From JACCTH01 sp050741915 (GTDB lineage Bacteria; Actinomycetota; Acidimicrobiia; Spongiisociales; ZC4RG35), in contig JBOGEX010000008.1 in assembly GCA_050741915.1 (NCBI GenBank), forward strand, positions 1 through 37,315: a DNA stretch of 37,315 bases, in the 5' to 3' direction. Of the stretch, positions 7,883 to 15,854 are shown piece by piece (position 1 is the first letter of the stretch; the number at the start of each line of letters is the position of its first letter). Both the position numbers and the translations under genes were made by a program. The notes below the pieces were generated by a model, which saw only the letters and a program-made list of their open reading frames with translations, made no database searches and was not told the DNA's origin.

Positions 7883-8613
7883 CCCGCACCGCCCTCGTCA
7901 CCGGGGCTTCCCGGGGGATCGGTCGTGCGATCGCCCTGGCGCTGGCGAAAGCCGGGCACGGGGTCGCTGTCAACTTCTCCACGTCGGAGGCGGCAGCAGA
8001 GACGGTCGTCTCGGAGATCGCCAGCCAGGGTGGCAGGGCCAGGGCCTTCGGAGCAGATGTTTCCGATGCCCAGGCGGTGGAGGATCTCTTCGCGGGCATC
8101 ACCGACCATCTGGGTCCGGTCGGGATCCTGGTCAACAACGCCGGGATCACCGCCGACAATCTTCTCCTCCGGATGAGCCCCGAAGAATTCGACCGGGTCA
8201 TCGCTACCAACCTGCGCTCGGCCTTCCTTTGCACCAAAGCGGCCCTGAAGTCGATGCTCCGGAGCCACTTCGGAAGGATCGTCTCGATCTCATCCGTAGC
8301 CGGGATCACCGGCAACCCAGGTCAGGCCAACTACGCCGCCTCAAAAGCCGGTCTCATCGGGTTCACCAAGTCGGTGGCGAAGGAGGTGGGGAGCCGCGGG
8401 ATCACTGCCAATGTCGTCGCTCCGGGTTTCATCACCACCGATATGACCGATGCCCTGGCGGAGGACGTCAAGCAGGGGGTTTTGTCCTCGCTCAGTCTGG
8501 GACGGTTCGGGGAGCCGGAGGAGGTGGCGGGGGTGGTGGCCTTCCTCGCATCCGACCAGGCGTCCTACGTCACCGGACAGGTTTTAGCGGTAGACGGCGG
8601 TCTGGCGCTTTAA
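7879..8613 (+). CDS. fabG: 3-oxoacyl-ACP reductase
   Basis: A 244-residue short-chain dehydrogenase that reduces 3-oxoacyl-ACP with NADPH. The cofactor loop TGASRGIG lies at residues ~8-15, NNAGITADNLLLRM at ~88-101, and the catalytic residues are Ser139, Tyr152 and Lys156 (YAASK). The PGFITTDMT loop and the terminal VTGQVLAVDGGLAL are typical of FabG. Its position between fabH and acpP supports this identity over other short-chain dehydrogenases. The GTG start overlaps the fabH stop by four bases. Confidence 0.94.
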   Translation: MTRTALVTGASRGIGRAIALALAKAGHGVAVNFSTSEAAAETVVSEIASQGGRARAFGADVSDAQAVEDLFAGITDHLGPVGILVNNAGITADNLLLRMSPEEFDRVIATNLRSAFLCTKAALKSMLRSHFGRIVSISSVAGITGNPGQANYAASKAGLIGFTKSVAKEVGSRGITANVVAPGFITTDMTDALAEDVKQGVLSSLSLGRFGEPEEVAGVVAFLASDQASYVTGQVLAVDGGLAL

Positions 8614-8646
8614 TGCCAGCTAGAAGAACAGGAGAGAACTGATCCG

Positions 8647-8892
8647 ATGGAAAAGACAGATATCGAAACGCGGTTGCGGGACGTGCTCGTGTCCGAGCTC
8701 GGCCTCGATGCCGACAAGATCAACCCGGGCGCCAACTTCGAGACCGACCTCGACGTCGACTCGTTGGGAGTAGTCGAGTTGCTGATGGCGATGGAGGACG
8801 AGTTCGGGGTGAAGATTCCTGACGACGAAGCCGAGCACATCCACACCGTCGGCGAAGCCATCGACCTGGTTCACCAGAAGCTCAACTCCTGA
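8647..8892 (+). CDS. acpP: Acyl carrier protein
   Basis: An 81-residue acidic four-helix carrier. The 4'-phosphopantetheine attachment site is Ser39 in DVDSLGVVELLMAMEDEFG. The terminal part IPDDEAEHIHTVGEAIDLV is typical of fatty acid ACPs. A GGAGA ribosome binding site lies upstream in the 33-base gap after fabG. fabF starts four bases after the stop, giving the common fabG-acpP-fabF order. Confidence 0.95.
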   Translation: MEKTDIETRLRDVLVSELGLDADKINPGANFETDLDVDSLGVVELLMAMEDEFGVKIPDDEAEHIHTVGEAIDLVHQKLNS

Positions 8893-8896
8893 ACTC

Positions 8897-10162
8897 ATGC
8901 GACGACGAGTAGTCGTCACCGGGATGGGGGTGGTCACCCCGGTTGGCAACGACCTCGAAACCCTCTGGGAGGCGGTCGTTTCTGGTCGCTCCGGGATAGG
9001 TCCGATCACCCACTTCGACACCACCGGCTATCGGACGCGAATCGCGGGCGAGGTGAAGGATTTCCACCCTGCGGACCATTTCGACAAGCGCGAGGTCCGC
9101 CGCATCGATCCCTTCTCCCAGTTCTTCCTGGTGGCAGGCCGCCAAGCCCTGGCTCAGGCCAAGATCGCTTTGGGACCCGACGACCCCGACAACGAACGAG
9201 CGGGGGTGATGGTGGGCGCCGGCTTCGGAGGGATGGGGACCTTTATCGACGAAGTGGCGGTGATGCTCGAGCGAGGTCCCGATCGAGTCAGTCCGATCGG
9301 GATTCCCAAGATCATCGCCAACATGGCGGCGGGTTTGGCGTCGATCGAGAACAACCTGCTGGGGCCGGTGAGCTGTGTCGTCACTGCCTGTTCGGCCTCG
9401 GCCAATGCCATCGGGGATGCCGCCGAGGTGATCCGGCGCGGGGCAGCCGATATCATGCTTGCTGGAGGCTCCGAGGCCGCTATTACCACTTACGGAGTAG
9501 CCGGCTTCAATCAGTCGCGTGCCCTTTCGGTTCGTAACGACGATCCCACCGCCGCCTCTCGTCCTTTTGATGCCGATCGCGACGGATTCGTGATGGGAGA
9601 GGGCGGGGGAGCCCTGGTGCTTGAGGATCGAGACCGTGCCGTCTCCCGCGGGGCGGAAATCCTAGGCGAGATCGTCGGCTACGGGATGTCGGCCGACGCC
9701 TATCACATCACGCTTCCCCGTCCGGGGGGCACGGGAGCCGCCCGAGCGATGAAGGCGGCGCTGGCCGATGCTTCCTTGACATCCGCGGACATTGCCTACA
9801 TCAATGCCCACGGCACTTCTACCGAAGCCAACGATGCCACCGAGACGACGGCAATCAAGATCGCCCTCGGCGACGATGCCTATCGGGTTCCCGTCTCGTC
9901 GACCAAATCGATGACAGGCCATATCCTCGGGGGGGCCGGGGCGGTGGAAGCAGTCGTCTCTTTGCTGGCCCTCAACGAGGGAACCCTGCCGCCCACGATC
10001 AACCAGGAGACCGCCGATCCCGAGTGCGATCTTGACTATGTCCCCAACGAGGCTCGCCCTTTCACGGGCGACTACGCGATGTCGAATTCGTTCGGATTCG
10101 GCGGGCACAACGTCGCCCTGGTCTTAGCCTCGGCCCGGGTGGCCGGGGCTGACTCGGCCTAG
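8897..10162 (+). CDS. fabF: 3-oxoacyl-ACP synthase II
   Basis: A 421-residue elongating condensing enzyme that extends acyl-ACP with malonyl-ACP. The thiolase-fold triad is Cys165 (VVTACSASANAIGDA), His305 (NAHGTSTEANDATET) and His342 (SMTGHILGGAGAVE). The C-terminal SNSFGFGGHNVALVL is diagnostic. The N-terminus RRRVVVTGMGVVTPVGND is standard and supports the ATG at 8897. It is the last gene of the ltaE-fab operon. Its final four bases overlap the end of a gene on the opposite strand. Confidence 0.95.
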   Translation: MRRRVVVTGMGVVTPVGNDLETLWEAVVSGRSGIGPITHFDTTGYRTRIAGEVKDFHPADHFDKREVRRIDPFSQFFLVAGRQALAQAKIALGPDDPDNERAGVMVGAGFGGMGTFIDEVAVMLERGPDRVSPIGIPKIIANMAAGLASIENNLLGPVSCVVTACSASANAIGDAAEVIRRGAADIMLAGGSEAAITTYGVAGFNQSRALSVRNDDPTAASRPFDADRDGFVMGEGGGALVLEDRDRAVSRGAEILGEIVGYGMSADAYHITLPRPGGTGAARAMKAALADASLTSADIAYINAHGTSTEANDATETTAIKIALGDDAYRVPVSSTKSMTGHILGGAGAVEAVVSLLALNEGTLPPTINQETADPECDLDYVPNEARPFTGDYAMSNSFGFGGHNVALVLASARVAGADSA

Positions 10163-10410
10163 CCCGGCTCCTTGTCGCGCTGCTGGCGGTACTCGGCGAT
10201 CGAACGGGCTGTCAACGCCAGCACGACCAGGAGCCCGACGCTGGCGACGAAGAATGCAGCCAGGCCGATCAAACCCGCAGTCAGCGGGCATCCGGGTGCG
10301 GGCGCCGGCTGTTCGGCCCGACAGGAGACATTGGTGATTACAAACCCCATCCCCCCGACGAGAACCCCTAGCACCAAAGAGGGGATCACGAGGTAGGGGT
10401 TGGGCTTCAT
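10159..10410 (-). CDS. Small membrane protein of unknown function (83 aa)
   Basis: An 83-residue protein with two predicted membrane helices: PYLVIPSLVLGVLVGGMGFVI (residues ~5-25) and a second at ~44-67 (GLIGLAAFFVASVGLLVVLA). The loop between them is Cys/Pro-rich (SCRAEQPAPAPGCPL), and a short charged tail RSIAEYRQQRDKEPG follows. The two loop cysteines could form a disulphide if the loop is outside. I do not recognise the family. Its start overlaps the stop of the next upstream gene on this strand (ATGA), so the two form a small membrane-protein operon. Confidence 0.7.
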   Translation of the reverse strand: MKPNPYLVIPSLVLGVLVGGMGFVITNVSCRAEQPAPAPGCPLTAGLIGLAAFFVASVGLLVVLALTARSIAEYRQQRDKEPG

Positions 10411-11141
10411 GAGTCCTTATCGAGGGCCCGTCTGATCTCTTCAGGGGCCAACTCGGGAGGGATCATCAACCGCGAGCCTCGCTCGATGAGCGGACGAATA
10501 GCCAGCCGGACGTCGCCCGACGATGCCAGGTAGGTGGCCGAGATCATCAGACCGAGCCACACCCAACGCCCAGGTGAGGGGAGCCAGATGGTGCCGAGGG
10601 CGAGGAGCGGGGGACCCGCTCGGGCGCTAAGGAGCGCTCCCGGGAGGCGACGGGCATAAACGAAGAGAACGAGCCAGGATGCCGCCGTCAGGACCCCGAG
10701 TGGACCCGGGTCCTTCTCCAGCGTCACGAGGGCGCAGATTCCCGTAGCGGCGAGAAGGATCATCCCCAGCGACACCGCCCGAGTGGGGACCGGCGCCGCC
10801 GACGCCCGTCGCCTTACCCACCCTCCCAGGGTCGGATCGGCCAGCATGAACGCCGTCGGGCCGAGCATCGCTACCCCGATGTACCAGGCACCCGAACGCT
10901 CGTGGAGCAGGCCGACGGTGGCCTCGATCGCAGTTGCCGCCACTATCAGGCGATAACCGAGCCGGCTGCTCTCGATCAGGATGGCCACCACCCCGAGCGT
11001 TGTCACCACCAGGAGGGTGGCGGCGAGGATGACGGCGGAGCTCCGATGCCAGGGAGCGGGCTCGTCAACCAGGGCCCAGGACCAGATGAGCGCCGAGGCG
11101 AGAGCCAGTCCGCTCGCCCACAGATGCCGCATTGTTTTCAC
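10407..11141 (-). CDS. Multi-spanning membrane protein of unknown function (244 aa)
   Basis: A 244-residue protein with six or seven hydrophobic helices covering most of its length (for example SGLALASALIWSWALV, VILAATLLVVTTLGVVAIL, AVSLGMILLAATGICALV, WVWLGLMISATYLASS). A short cytoplasmic-looking tail with PPELAPEEIRRALDKDS follows. No catalytic motif is recognised. The first codon may be GTG 11141 (used here) or ATG 11132; neither has a clear ribosome binding site. It is translated just before the 83-residue protein, with a 4-base overlap. The start lies two bases from the 50-bp palindromic repeat at 11143. Confidence 0.68.
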   Translation of the reverse strand: MKTMRHLWASGLALASALIWSWALVDEPAPWHRSSAVILAATLLVVTTLGVVAILIESSRLGYRLIVAATAIEATVGLLHERSGAWYIGVAMLGPTAFMLADPTLGGWVRRRASAAPVPTRAVSLGMILLAATGICALVTLEKDPGPLGVLTAASWLVLFVYARRLPGALLSARAGPPLLALGTIWLPSPGRWVWLGLMISATYLASSGDVRLAIRPLIERGSRLMIPPELAPEEIRRALDKDS

Positions 11142-11142
11142 G

Positions 11143-11192
11143 TTCTCTGGGCTGTAGAGGCTGTAGGACAGCCTCTACAACCCTGGGTTCGC
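11143..11192 (+). repeat. 50-bp palindromic repeat, copy A
   Basis: The core is a perfect 11-bp hairpin, GTAGAGGCTGT (11154-11164), loop AGG, ACAGCCTCTAC (11168-11178). Further pairing extends outward through GGGC and AACCC. The same 50-bp element occurs inverted at 19041-19090 with 44 of 50 identical positions. Here it fills most of the 75-bp space between the divergent starts of the membrane protein and dinB. Confidence 0.85.
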
Positions 11193-11216
11193 GTAAGGTC
11201 AGCGGGAACGACTGAC

Positions 11217-12428
11217 ATGGCCGTGAGCTTCGCAGAAAAAATTCTCCACGCCGACATGGACGCTTTCTTCGTCGAGGTCGAGCGCCGGCGGGATCCATCG
11301 CTTCGTGGCCGGCCGGTGGTGGTGGGCGGTGCCGGTCGGCGAGGCGTCGTAGCGGCCGCTAGTTATGAGGCTCGGGTGTTCGGCATCCATTCGGCCATAC
11401 CGATGGCACGCGCCAAATCGGCTTGCCCTGATCTGGTGATCGTTCCGCCCGATCACGCTCACTACTCCGATGTTTCCTCCGCGGTCTTCGCAATCTTCTC
11501 GAGCTTCACCCCGGAGGTGGAGGGACTCTCCCTTGATGAGGCCTACCTCGACATCTCTGGTCTGCGTCGTCACTATCCCGGCCCGGCCGACGTCGGGGAG
11601 GCGCTGCGGGCAACGATCCGCCAACAGCTCAACCTTCCGGTTTCGGTCGGAGTCGGGGCCAACAAGCTGGTTGCCAAACTTGCTTCTGAGGCAGCCAAGC
11701 CCGACGGTCTCCGGCATGTCGCGGTGGCAGAGACCCTGAAGTTCCTTCATCCGCTGCCGGTGCGGGCGATCTCGGGGGTGGGGGAGGCCACTGTGGCCGC
11801 CCTCGAAGGCCTAGGGGTGACCACGGTGGGCGATCTCGCCCAACTGGGCCCGGAGTTGCTGGTGCGCCGCCTGGGGAAGTCGGCGGGTTTGCATCTGGCT
11901 GCCCTGGCTCGGGGCCACGACGACCGGCCGATCGTCTCCACTCGGGGGATGAAGTCGATGTCGGTCTCCGAGACCTATGAATACGACCTCCACAGCCCCG
12001 AGCAGATTGACACCGAGCTTTTGCGGCTCTGCGATCGGCTCGGCTCTCGTCTTCGGCTCGCCAACATGGGTGGCCGCACGGTCTCGGTCACAGTGCGTTA
12101 CTCGAATTTCGAAACAGTTGTTCGCCAAACCACTCGAGCCACAACCGCCACGAGCGCCCACGATCTCTTTGCCTCCGCTCGCCTGCTGCGTCAGCAGTTC
12201 GATGGGACCCGCCCGGTGCGTCTCCTCGGGGTCGCCCTATCGCGTCTCGACGAAGCTCTCGATTCCCGTCAGACAACGACCGATTCCGATCCTCGCTGGG
12301 ATGACGTCAGCGGTGCCATCGCCTCCGTGCGCCAGCGCTTCGGCGACGATTCAGTGGGCCCGGCGCGAGTAGTGATTGGCGAGGACGTTCAATCGGGAAA
12401 AGGGATCCATCATCCCCGGTCAAATTGA
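11217..12428 (+). CDS. dinB: DNA polymerase IV (Y-family translesion polymerase)
   Basis: A 403-residue Y-family polymerase that copies damaged templates with low fidelity. The metal-binding motifs are ILHADMDAFFVEVE (residues ~8-21) and the SLDEAYLDISG motif (~105-115). PVSVGVGANKLVAKLASEAAKP is the palm/thumb signature. AISGVGEATVAALEGLGV and VGDLAQLGPELLVRRLG form the helix-hairpin-helix thumb, followed by the little-finger domain (GMKSMSVSETYEYDL onward). No classical QxxLF clamp-binding sequence is obvious at the C-terminus. The ATG at 11217 is chosen because the longer frame would read through the upstream repeat. No LexA-type operator was recognised upstream. Confidence 0.93.
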   Translation: MAVSFAEKILHADMDAFFVEVERRRDPSLRGRPVVVGGAGRRGVVAAASYEARVFGIHSAIPMARAKSACPDLVIVPPDHAHYSDVSSAVFAIFSSFTPEVEGLSLDEAYLDISGLRRHYPGPADVGEALRATIRQQLNLPVSVGVGANKLVAKLASEAAKPDGLRHVAVAETLKFLHPLPVRAISGVGEATVAALEGLGVTTVGDLAQLGPELLVRRLGKSAGLHLAALARGHDDRPIVSTRGMKSMSVSETYEYDLHSPEQIDTELLRLCDRLGSRLRLANMGGRTVSVTVRYSNFETVVRQTTRATTATSAHDLFASARLLRQQFDGTRPVRLLGVALSRLDEALDSRQTTTDSDPRWDDVSGAIASVRQRFGDDSVGPARVVIGEDVQSGKGIHHPRSN

Positions 12429-12456
12429 ATCCCGAGTTCGTATACTGACGTCAGTC
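12420..12456 (+). promoter_or_regulatory. Putative promoter with 12-bp palindrome before the DUF3040 gene
   Basis: TATACT (12442-12447) is a good -10 hexamer. A weak -35 (GTCAAA, 12420-12425) lies 16 bases upstream. The perfect palindrome ACTGACGTCAGT (12445-12456) overlaps the -10 and the expected start point, a position suited to a repressor. The start codon used is at 12488. Confidence 0.45.
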
Positions 12457-12487
12457 GCCTCGGATGAAAGAACAGGAGTCAGAGGTC

Positions 12488-12826
12488 ATGCCGCTGAGTG
12501 ACCGGGAGCAAAAGATCCTGGCGGAGATCGAGCGTCACTTCCACGCGGAAGATCCAAACTTGGTGCGAGCTGTCCGCCGCATCGATCGCAGCGGCAACAA
12601 CGGCAACCGATGGGCGACGATCGGTGTAGTGGCAGGACTTACCTTGGTCGCGATCGCGTTCAGTCGCAACACGTTCGCTGCGGTTGGTGGATTTGTGCTC
12701 GTTGTATGGAGTGCCAACTACCTGGTGCAGAGGTTCTTGGCGCGTCAGAGCAGTGGCGAATCAGAGAGCGAAGAAAACGAAAACACACTTCGCAATAAAG
12801 GACGCCGTCGTTTCAGACGCGACTGA
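12488..12826 (+). CDS. DUF3040 membrane protein
   Basis: A 112-residue actinobacterial protein. The N-terminal MPLSDREQKILAEIERHFHAEDPNLVRAV matches the DUF3040 family pattern. Two adjacent hydrophobic helices follow (residues ~41-58 and ~62-79), then a charged tail (SESEENENTLRNKGRRRFRRD). The ATG at 12488 is preferred over 12464 because the family begins MPLS and AGGAG lies about ten bases upstream. Function is unknown; members often neighbour division or wall genes in actinobacteria. It has its own promoter-like sequence. Confidence 0.82.
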   Translation: MPLSDREQKILAEIERHFHAEDPNLVRAVRRIDRSGNNGNRWATIGVVAGLTLVAIAFSRNTFAAVGGFVLVVWSANYLVQRFLARQSSGESESEENENTLRNKGRRRFRRD

Positions 12827-12997
12827 TTGACGCCGCTACAGTGGCGCACCCGCCGATCACACATCATCAAACGAGGGGTAGTCGGCGGACAAATATTTTG
12901 GAGGGATACCGATCGTGATGCCGCTTCCGATGTTTCTATCGAGACGCGATCGATTCGGTTCGTTGTTGGCCGCTGGCCAGTTGGGAGGAGAGGATCG

Positions 12998-13504
12998 TTG
13001 CAGCAGCAGGCTTTTACGGCGGAGCAGACGTGCAGGCTGACCAACTGCACAGCACACCAGTTGCGCTATTGGGACCGGATGTCGCTAGTAAAGCCGAGCA
13101 TCCAACAGACAGGGGGCAGGCCGGGAGTCCGGCGTCTCTATTCGTTTCGTGACCTAGTCGCGCTGCGCGTCGTGCACTCGCTGATCGTCAACGGGATGTC
13201 GCTGCAGCGGGTGCGACGGGCTTGGGACTACCTCCGGCGTCACGGCGACATGGAGATGCACATGAGCCAGATGAAACTGATCTCGGAGGGCAAGTCTCTC
13301 TACGAGATCGGGGCCGAAGACGGGCTGGTGCTCGATGCCCTACGGGAGGGTCAGCTCGCCTTTTTTGCCGAACTCGATCAGATCACCCGGGAAGTGATCG
13401 AGGATGTCAGCCGATTCGAGCTCGATCGGGACTTATTCCTGCAGATGCTGCGCCGGGTCGAAGACGACGTCAGCGAGGAGCGACAGGCCTCAGGCGACGG
13501 CTAG
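12998..13504 (+). CDS. MerR-like transcriptional regulator
   Basis: A 168-residue protein with an N-terminal winged helix of the MerR superfamily: FTAEQTCRLTNCTAHQLRYWDRMSLV (residues ~6-31, helix-turn-helix), then RPGVRRLYSFRDLVALRVVHSLIVNGMSLQRVRRAWDYLR (wing and second helix pair). The C-terminal part is helical and acidic with no obvious metal or drug-binding cysteines, so the signal is unknown. The TTG at 12998 is chosen because GGAGGAGAGG (12984-12993) sits just upstream and the fold begins there. An in-frame TTG at 12827 would add 57 residues with no domain. The end overlaps the opposite-strand transglutaminase gene by 35 bp. The 171 bases before the start hold no other clear gene; a 41-codon frame at 12915-13040 is too weak to call. 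Confidence 0.75.
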   Translation: MQQQAFTAEQTCRLTNCTAHQLRYWDRMSLVKPSIQQTGGRPGVRRLYSFRDLVALRVVHSLIVNGMSLQRVRRAWDYLRRHGDMEMHMSQMKLISEGKSLYEIGAEDGLVLDALREGQLAFFAELDQITREVIEDVSRFELDRDLFLQMLRRVEDDVSEERQASGDG

Positions 13505-15854
13505 ATCGGAGCTGAAGCGTGGGACCGGCGAGGTCGGCGAGGAGGCTCGCTGGCTGGAACCAGGTGAGCCACCACCGCCAGCGGGGATATTGCCGCTGAA
13601 CTGATCGTTCGGCCAATTCAAGCGCGGCTTTGCCGTCGGTAATAGGCCGATTGCCGAAGAGATAGGCCGACACCCGTTCGGCTAGAGGCCGCAGCCCCGG
13701 TGGGCCACTTTCAAACCAAGCCGCGATCTCAGCGGGAGTTTGCGACGGCGGCGGACGATGACCGAGATCAGACAATCGGTCGACCAGCTCGGCCCAACCT
13801 GCGGTGACATCGCCGTCCTCGAGCCTGCGCAGCCGAGCGGTCCGGCGCGCAAGCTTTGTGATTGGAATCAGGGCCAGCAGAGCTATCGGCACCTGCCACC
13901 AGACCCAGCTCACGGTACCGGAGGAGGCGGTCGGCCGGCCGAGCGTGGGATCGGCTCCTTCTTCGAGGAATCGTCGATCGATGCCGGCGAGTGATCCAGG
14001 AAGCGCCGTCGTCGCCTGCGACGGATCGGTGGGCTCCGGTAGGAACTGGTTGGGATCGAATCCGACCTGAGAGGCCGTCGCCGGATTGCTGCCGTCGGCG
14101 CGGGGTGTGGGATCAAAGCGAACCCAACCCTGACCTTCCATGTACAGCTCCACCCAGGCATGGGCGTTGCGGGCCCGCACGACGATGACCTCACCACCAT
14201 CGGCCTGGTTCTGGATTTCTCCCGGCGAGAAACCAATCACGACCCGGGCTGGAATTCCGAGGGCACGGGCCATTACTGCCATCGCCGAGGCAAACTGTTC
14301 GCAATATCCCCGCCGGTAGTTGCGGCTCTCTGGATCGAGCATCCACTCTTCTAGTTCGAGGGCCGAGTGGCCGGTCGAGACCTCCAGGTCGTAGGAGAAC
14401 TGACCGGTATTGCGAAAGAACTCCTCGAGCACGAGGCCCCGTTCGAAATCCGTTCCCGCCCGCACTGTCACTTGGCGGGCGAGTGCCCTGGTGACGTCGG
14501 AGAAGTCGTCGGGAAGATCGGTATACAAGCTGGTCAAACGAGGGGATGGCGGTTCCGAAGGACTTGCTGCTGGTGGCAGGTTGAAGAAACCCTCCTCCTG
14601 GGCGTTCTGGAACATGGGAGAGAGGCTGTCTCCCACAGTGGCCAGGACTGCCAAATTGGGAACCGGCATCTCAGAGATCACTCGATACTCGAGTCCCTCT
14701 TTGGTGCGGGCGTCGAACTTGATGGATCCGTCCTCTCGGCTCCGATGGCTGGCGTTCAAGAGCCGGTCGTCGCTTTGCAAGCTACGGGGGGAGTAGAGGA
14801 CGGGGAGGTAGTTCTGCCTGAGGGCGGAAATCCTCACCACGCTCTCGACCAGCACCGTTCCACCTTGAAAAGCGAAGTCATTCGCTTCCCAGTGAGACGG
14901 GCTCTCGGCACGACGAATGCCAAGGTTGGCAGGAAGCCAGTAGGTGCCATCGAAGGTATCCAGCGTGATCAGTTTCCAGTAGAGCTCGCTTGGCGGCGGA
15001 GCTGATTCGGATACCCGGGCCAGGAAAAGGATCTCGGGGCTCTCGCTTCGGAGATCTTGCTGCATCGACGTAAACAGGTTGTAGGAGAAACCCCCGAAAA
15101 GACCGCCGCCGAATCCGGTGGGATTGCGCCAGGCCACCATTCCCGACTCAGGGACCGCGGCGGCAAAGCGGAAGGTGGAAAAGGTTCCGGCCAAGGCCAC
15201 CACCACGACCATCAGAATCGCGAGCGCGAGATTTTGCGATGCCAAGGGCTGCCCCGACGGTCGGAGGCGCGCTCTCCCGCCGCTGCGATCAGTTGCTCCT
15301 GCCCAGAACGCGATTGCCCCGATGATGACCAGCCCCGCCGGTGCCCACCACTCGGGAGGACGACGATCGAACGTAGCGGACAGTAGGTAGAAGGAAAGCG
15401 TGGGGATCGTGGCGAGCAGAGGACGGCGGGCCATCATGCCCGCGGCCGCCAGGGCTCCCAGCGTCCAGAAGACCACCGCCAGAACGGCGATAAGGCCCGG
15501 AGAGGCAGTAACAGGAGCCGACCCGAATCTGATCAGCTCGAGCGCAACGGTCATCTCCGCTCCTACTGCGGCCGGGGTCGAGCCGGTGGGCATGAGTCCG
15601 GCGGCGAGGGTGCTGGCAGCCGTCAGGCGGGCAAAAACCAAACCCGTACCCGCCAGCCCGAGAAGGAAGGTCAGGATCGGACCCAGCCGCGCCAGGCGGG
15701 CGGCAGCAGTGACCGACCCGCCGATCAAGGTAGCCACGCTCAGCACCGGAAGCAGGTCGGGATCGGTCGGCCCCGGCTCGACCAATCGCCCCACGCGGTG
15801 GAGGGCGAGGGCGAAGGCGCCGAGACAGGCTAGAAGGCCGAGGCGGGCGCCCAT
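13470..15854 (-). CDS. TgpA-like membrane transglutaminase (transglutaminase-core, DUF4129)
   Basis: A 794-residue integral membrane protein. About six helices cover residues ~1-210. A long extracytoplasmic part follows, with a transglutaminase-like core whose triad is visible: Cys518 in RRGYCEQFASAMAVMARALG, His565 in NAHAWVELYMEG and Asp581 in WVRFDPTPR. A late helix, WWQVPIALLALIPITKLA, precedes a C-terminal cytoplasmic region with the DUF4129-like LAERSVQRQYPRWRWW. The ATG at 15854 is chosen because GAGGAC precedes it; it overlaps the DUF58 end by 25 bp. Such proteins accompany MoxR and DUF58 and are thought to process or crosslink envelope proteins; the substrate is unknown. Confidence 0.88.
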   Translation of the reverse strand: MGARLGLLACLGAFALALHRVGRLVEPGPTDPDLLPVLSVATLIGGSVTAAARLARLGPILTFLLGLAGTGLVFARLTAASTLAAGLMPTGSTPAAVGAEMTVALELIRFGSAPVTASPGLIAVLAVVFWTLGALAAAGMMARRPLLATIPTLSFYLLSATFDRRPPEWWAPAGLVIIGAIAFWAGATDRSGGRARLRPSGQPLASQNLALAILMVVVVALAGTFSTFRFAAAVPESGMVAWRNPTGFGGGLFGGFSYNLFTSMQQDLRSESPEILFLARVSESAPPPSELYWKLITLDTFDGTYWLPANLGIRRAESPSHWEANDFAFQGGTVLVESVVRISALRQNYLPVLYSPRSLQSDDRLLNASHRSREDGSIKFDARTKEGLEYRVISEMPVPNLAVLATVGDSLSPMFQNAQEEGFFNLPPAASPSEPPSPRLTSLYTDLPDDFSDVTRALARQVTVRAGTDFERGLVLEEFFRNTGQFSYDLEVSTGHSALELEEWMLDPESRNYRRGYCEQFASAMAVMARALGIPARVVIGFSPGEIQNQADGGEVIVVRARNAHAWVELYMEGQGWVRFDPTPRADGSNPATASQVGFDPNQFLPEPTDPSQATTALPGSLAGIDRRFLEEGADPTLGRPTASSGTVSWVWWQVPIALLALIPITKLARRTARLRRLEDGDVTAGWAELVDRLSDLGHRPPPSQTPAEIAAWFESGPPGLRPLAERVSAYLFGNRPITDGKAALELAERSVQRQYPRWRWWLTWFQPASLLADLAGPTLQLRSSRRLRPVAPR

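Noticed and set aside
12915..13040. A 41-codon frame (GTG 12915) with GGAGGG upstream, overlapping the MerR-like start
   Set aside because: It resembles a leader peptide by position, but its composition is unremarkable and it would compete with the well-placed TTG start at 12998.
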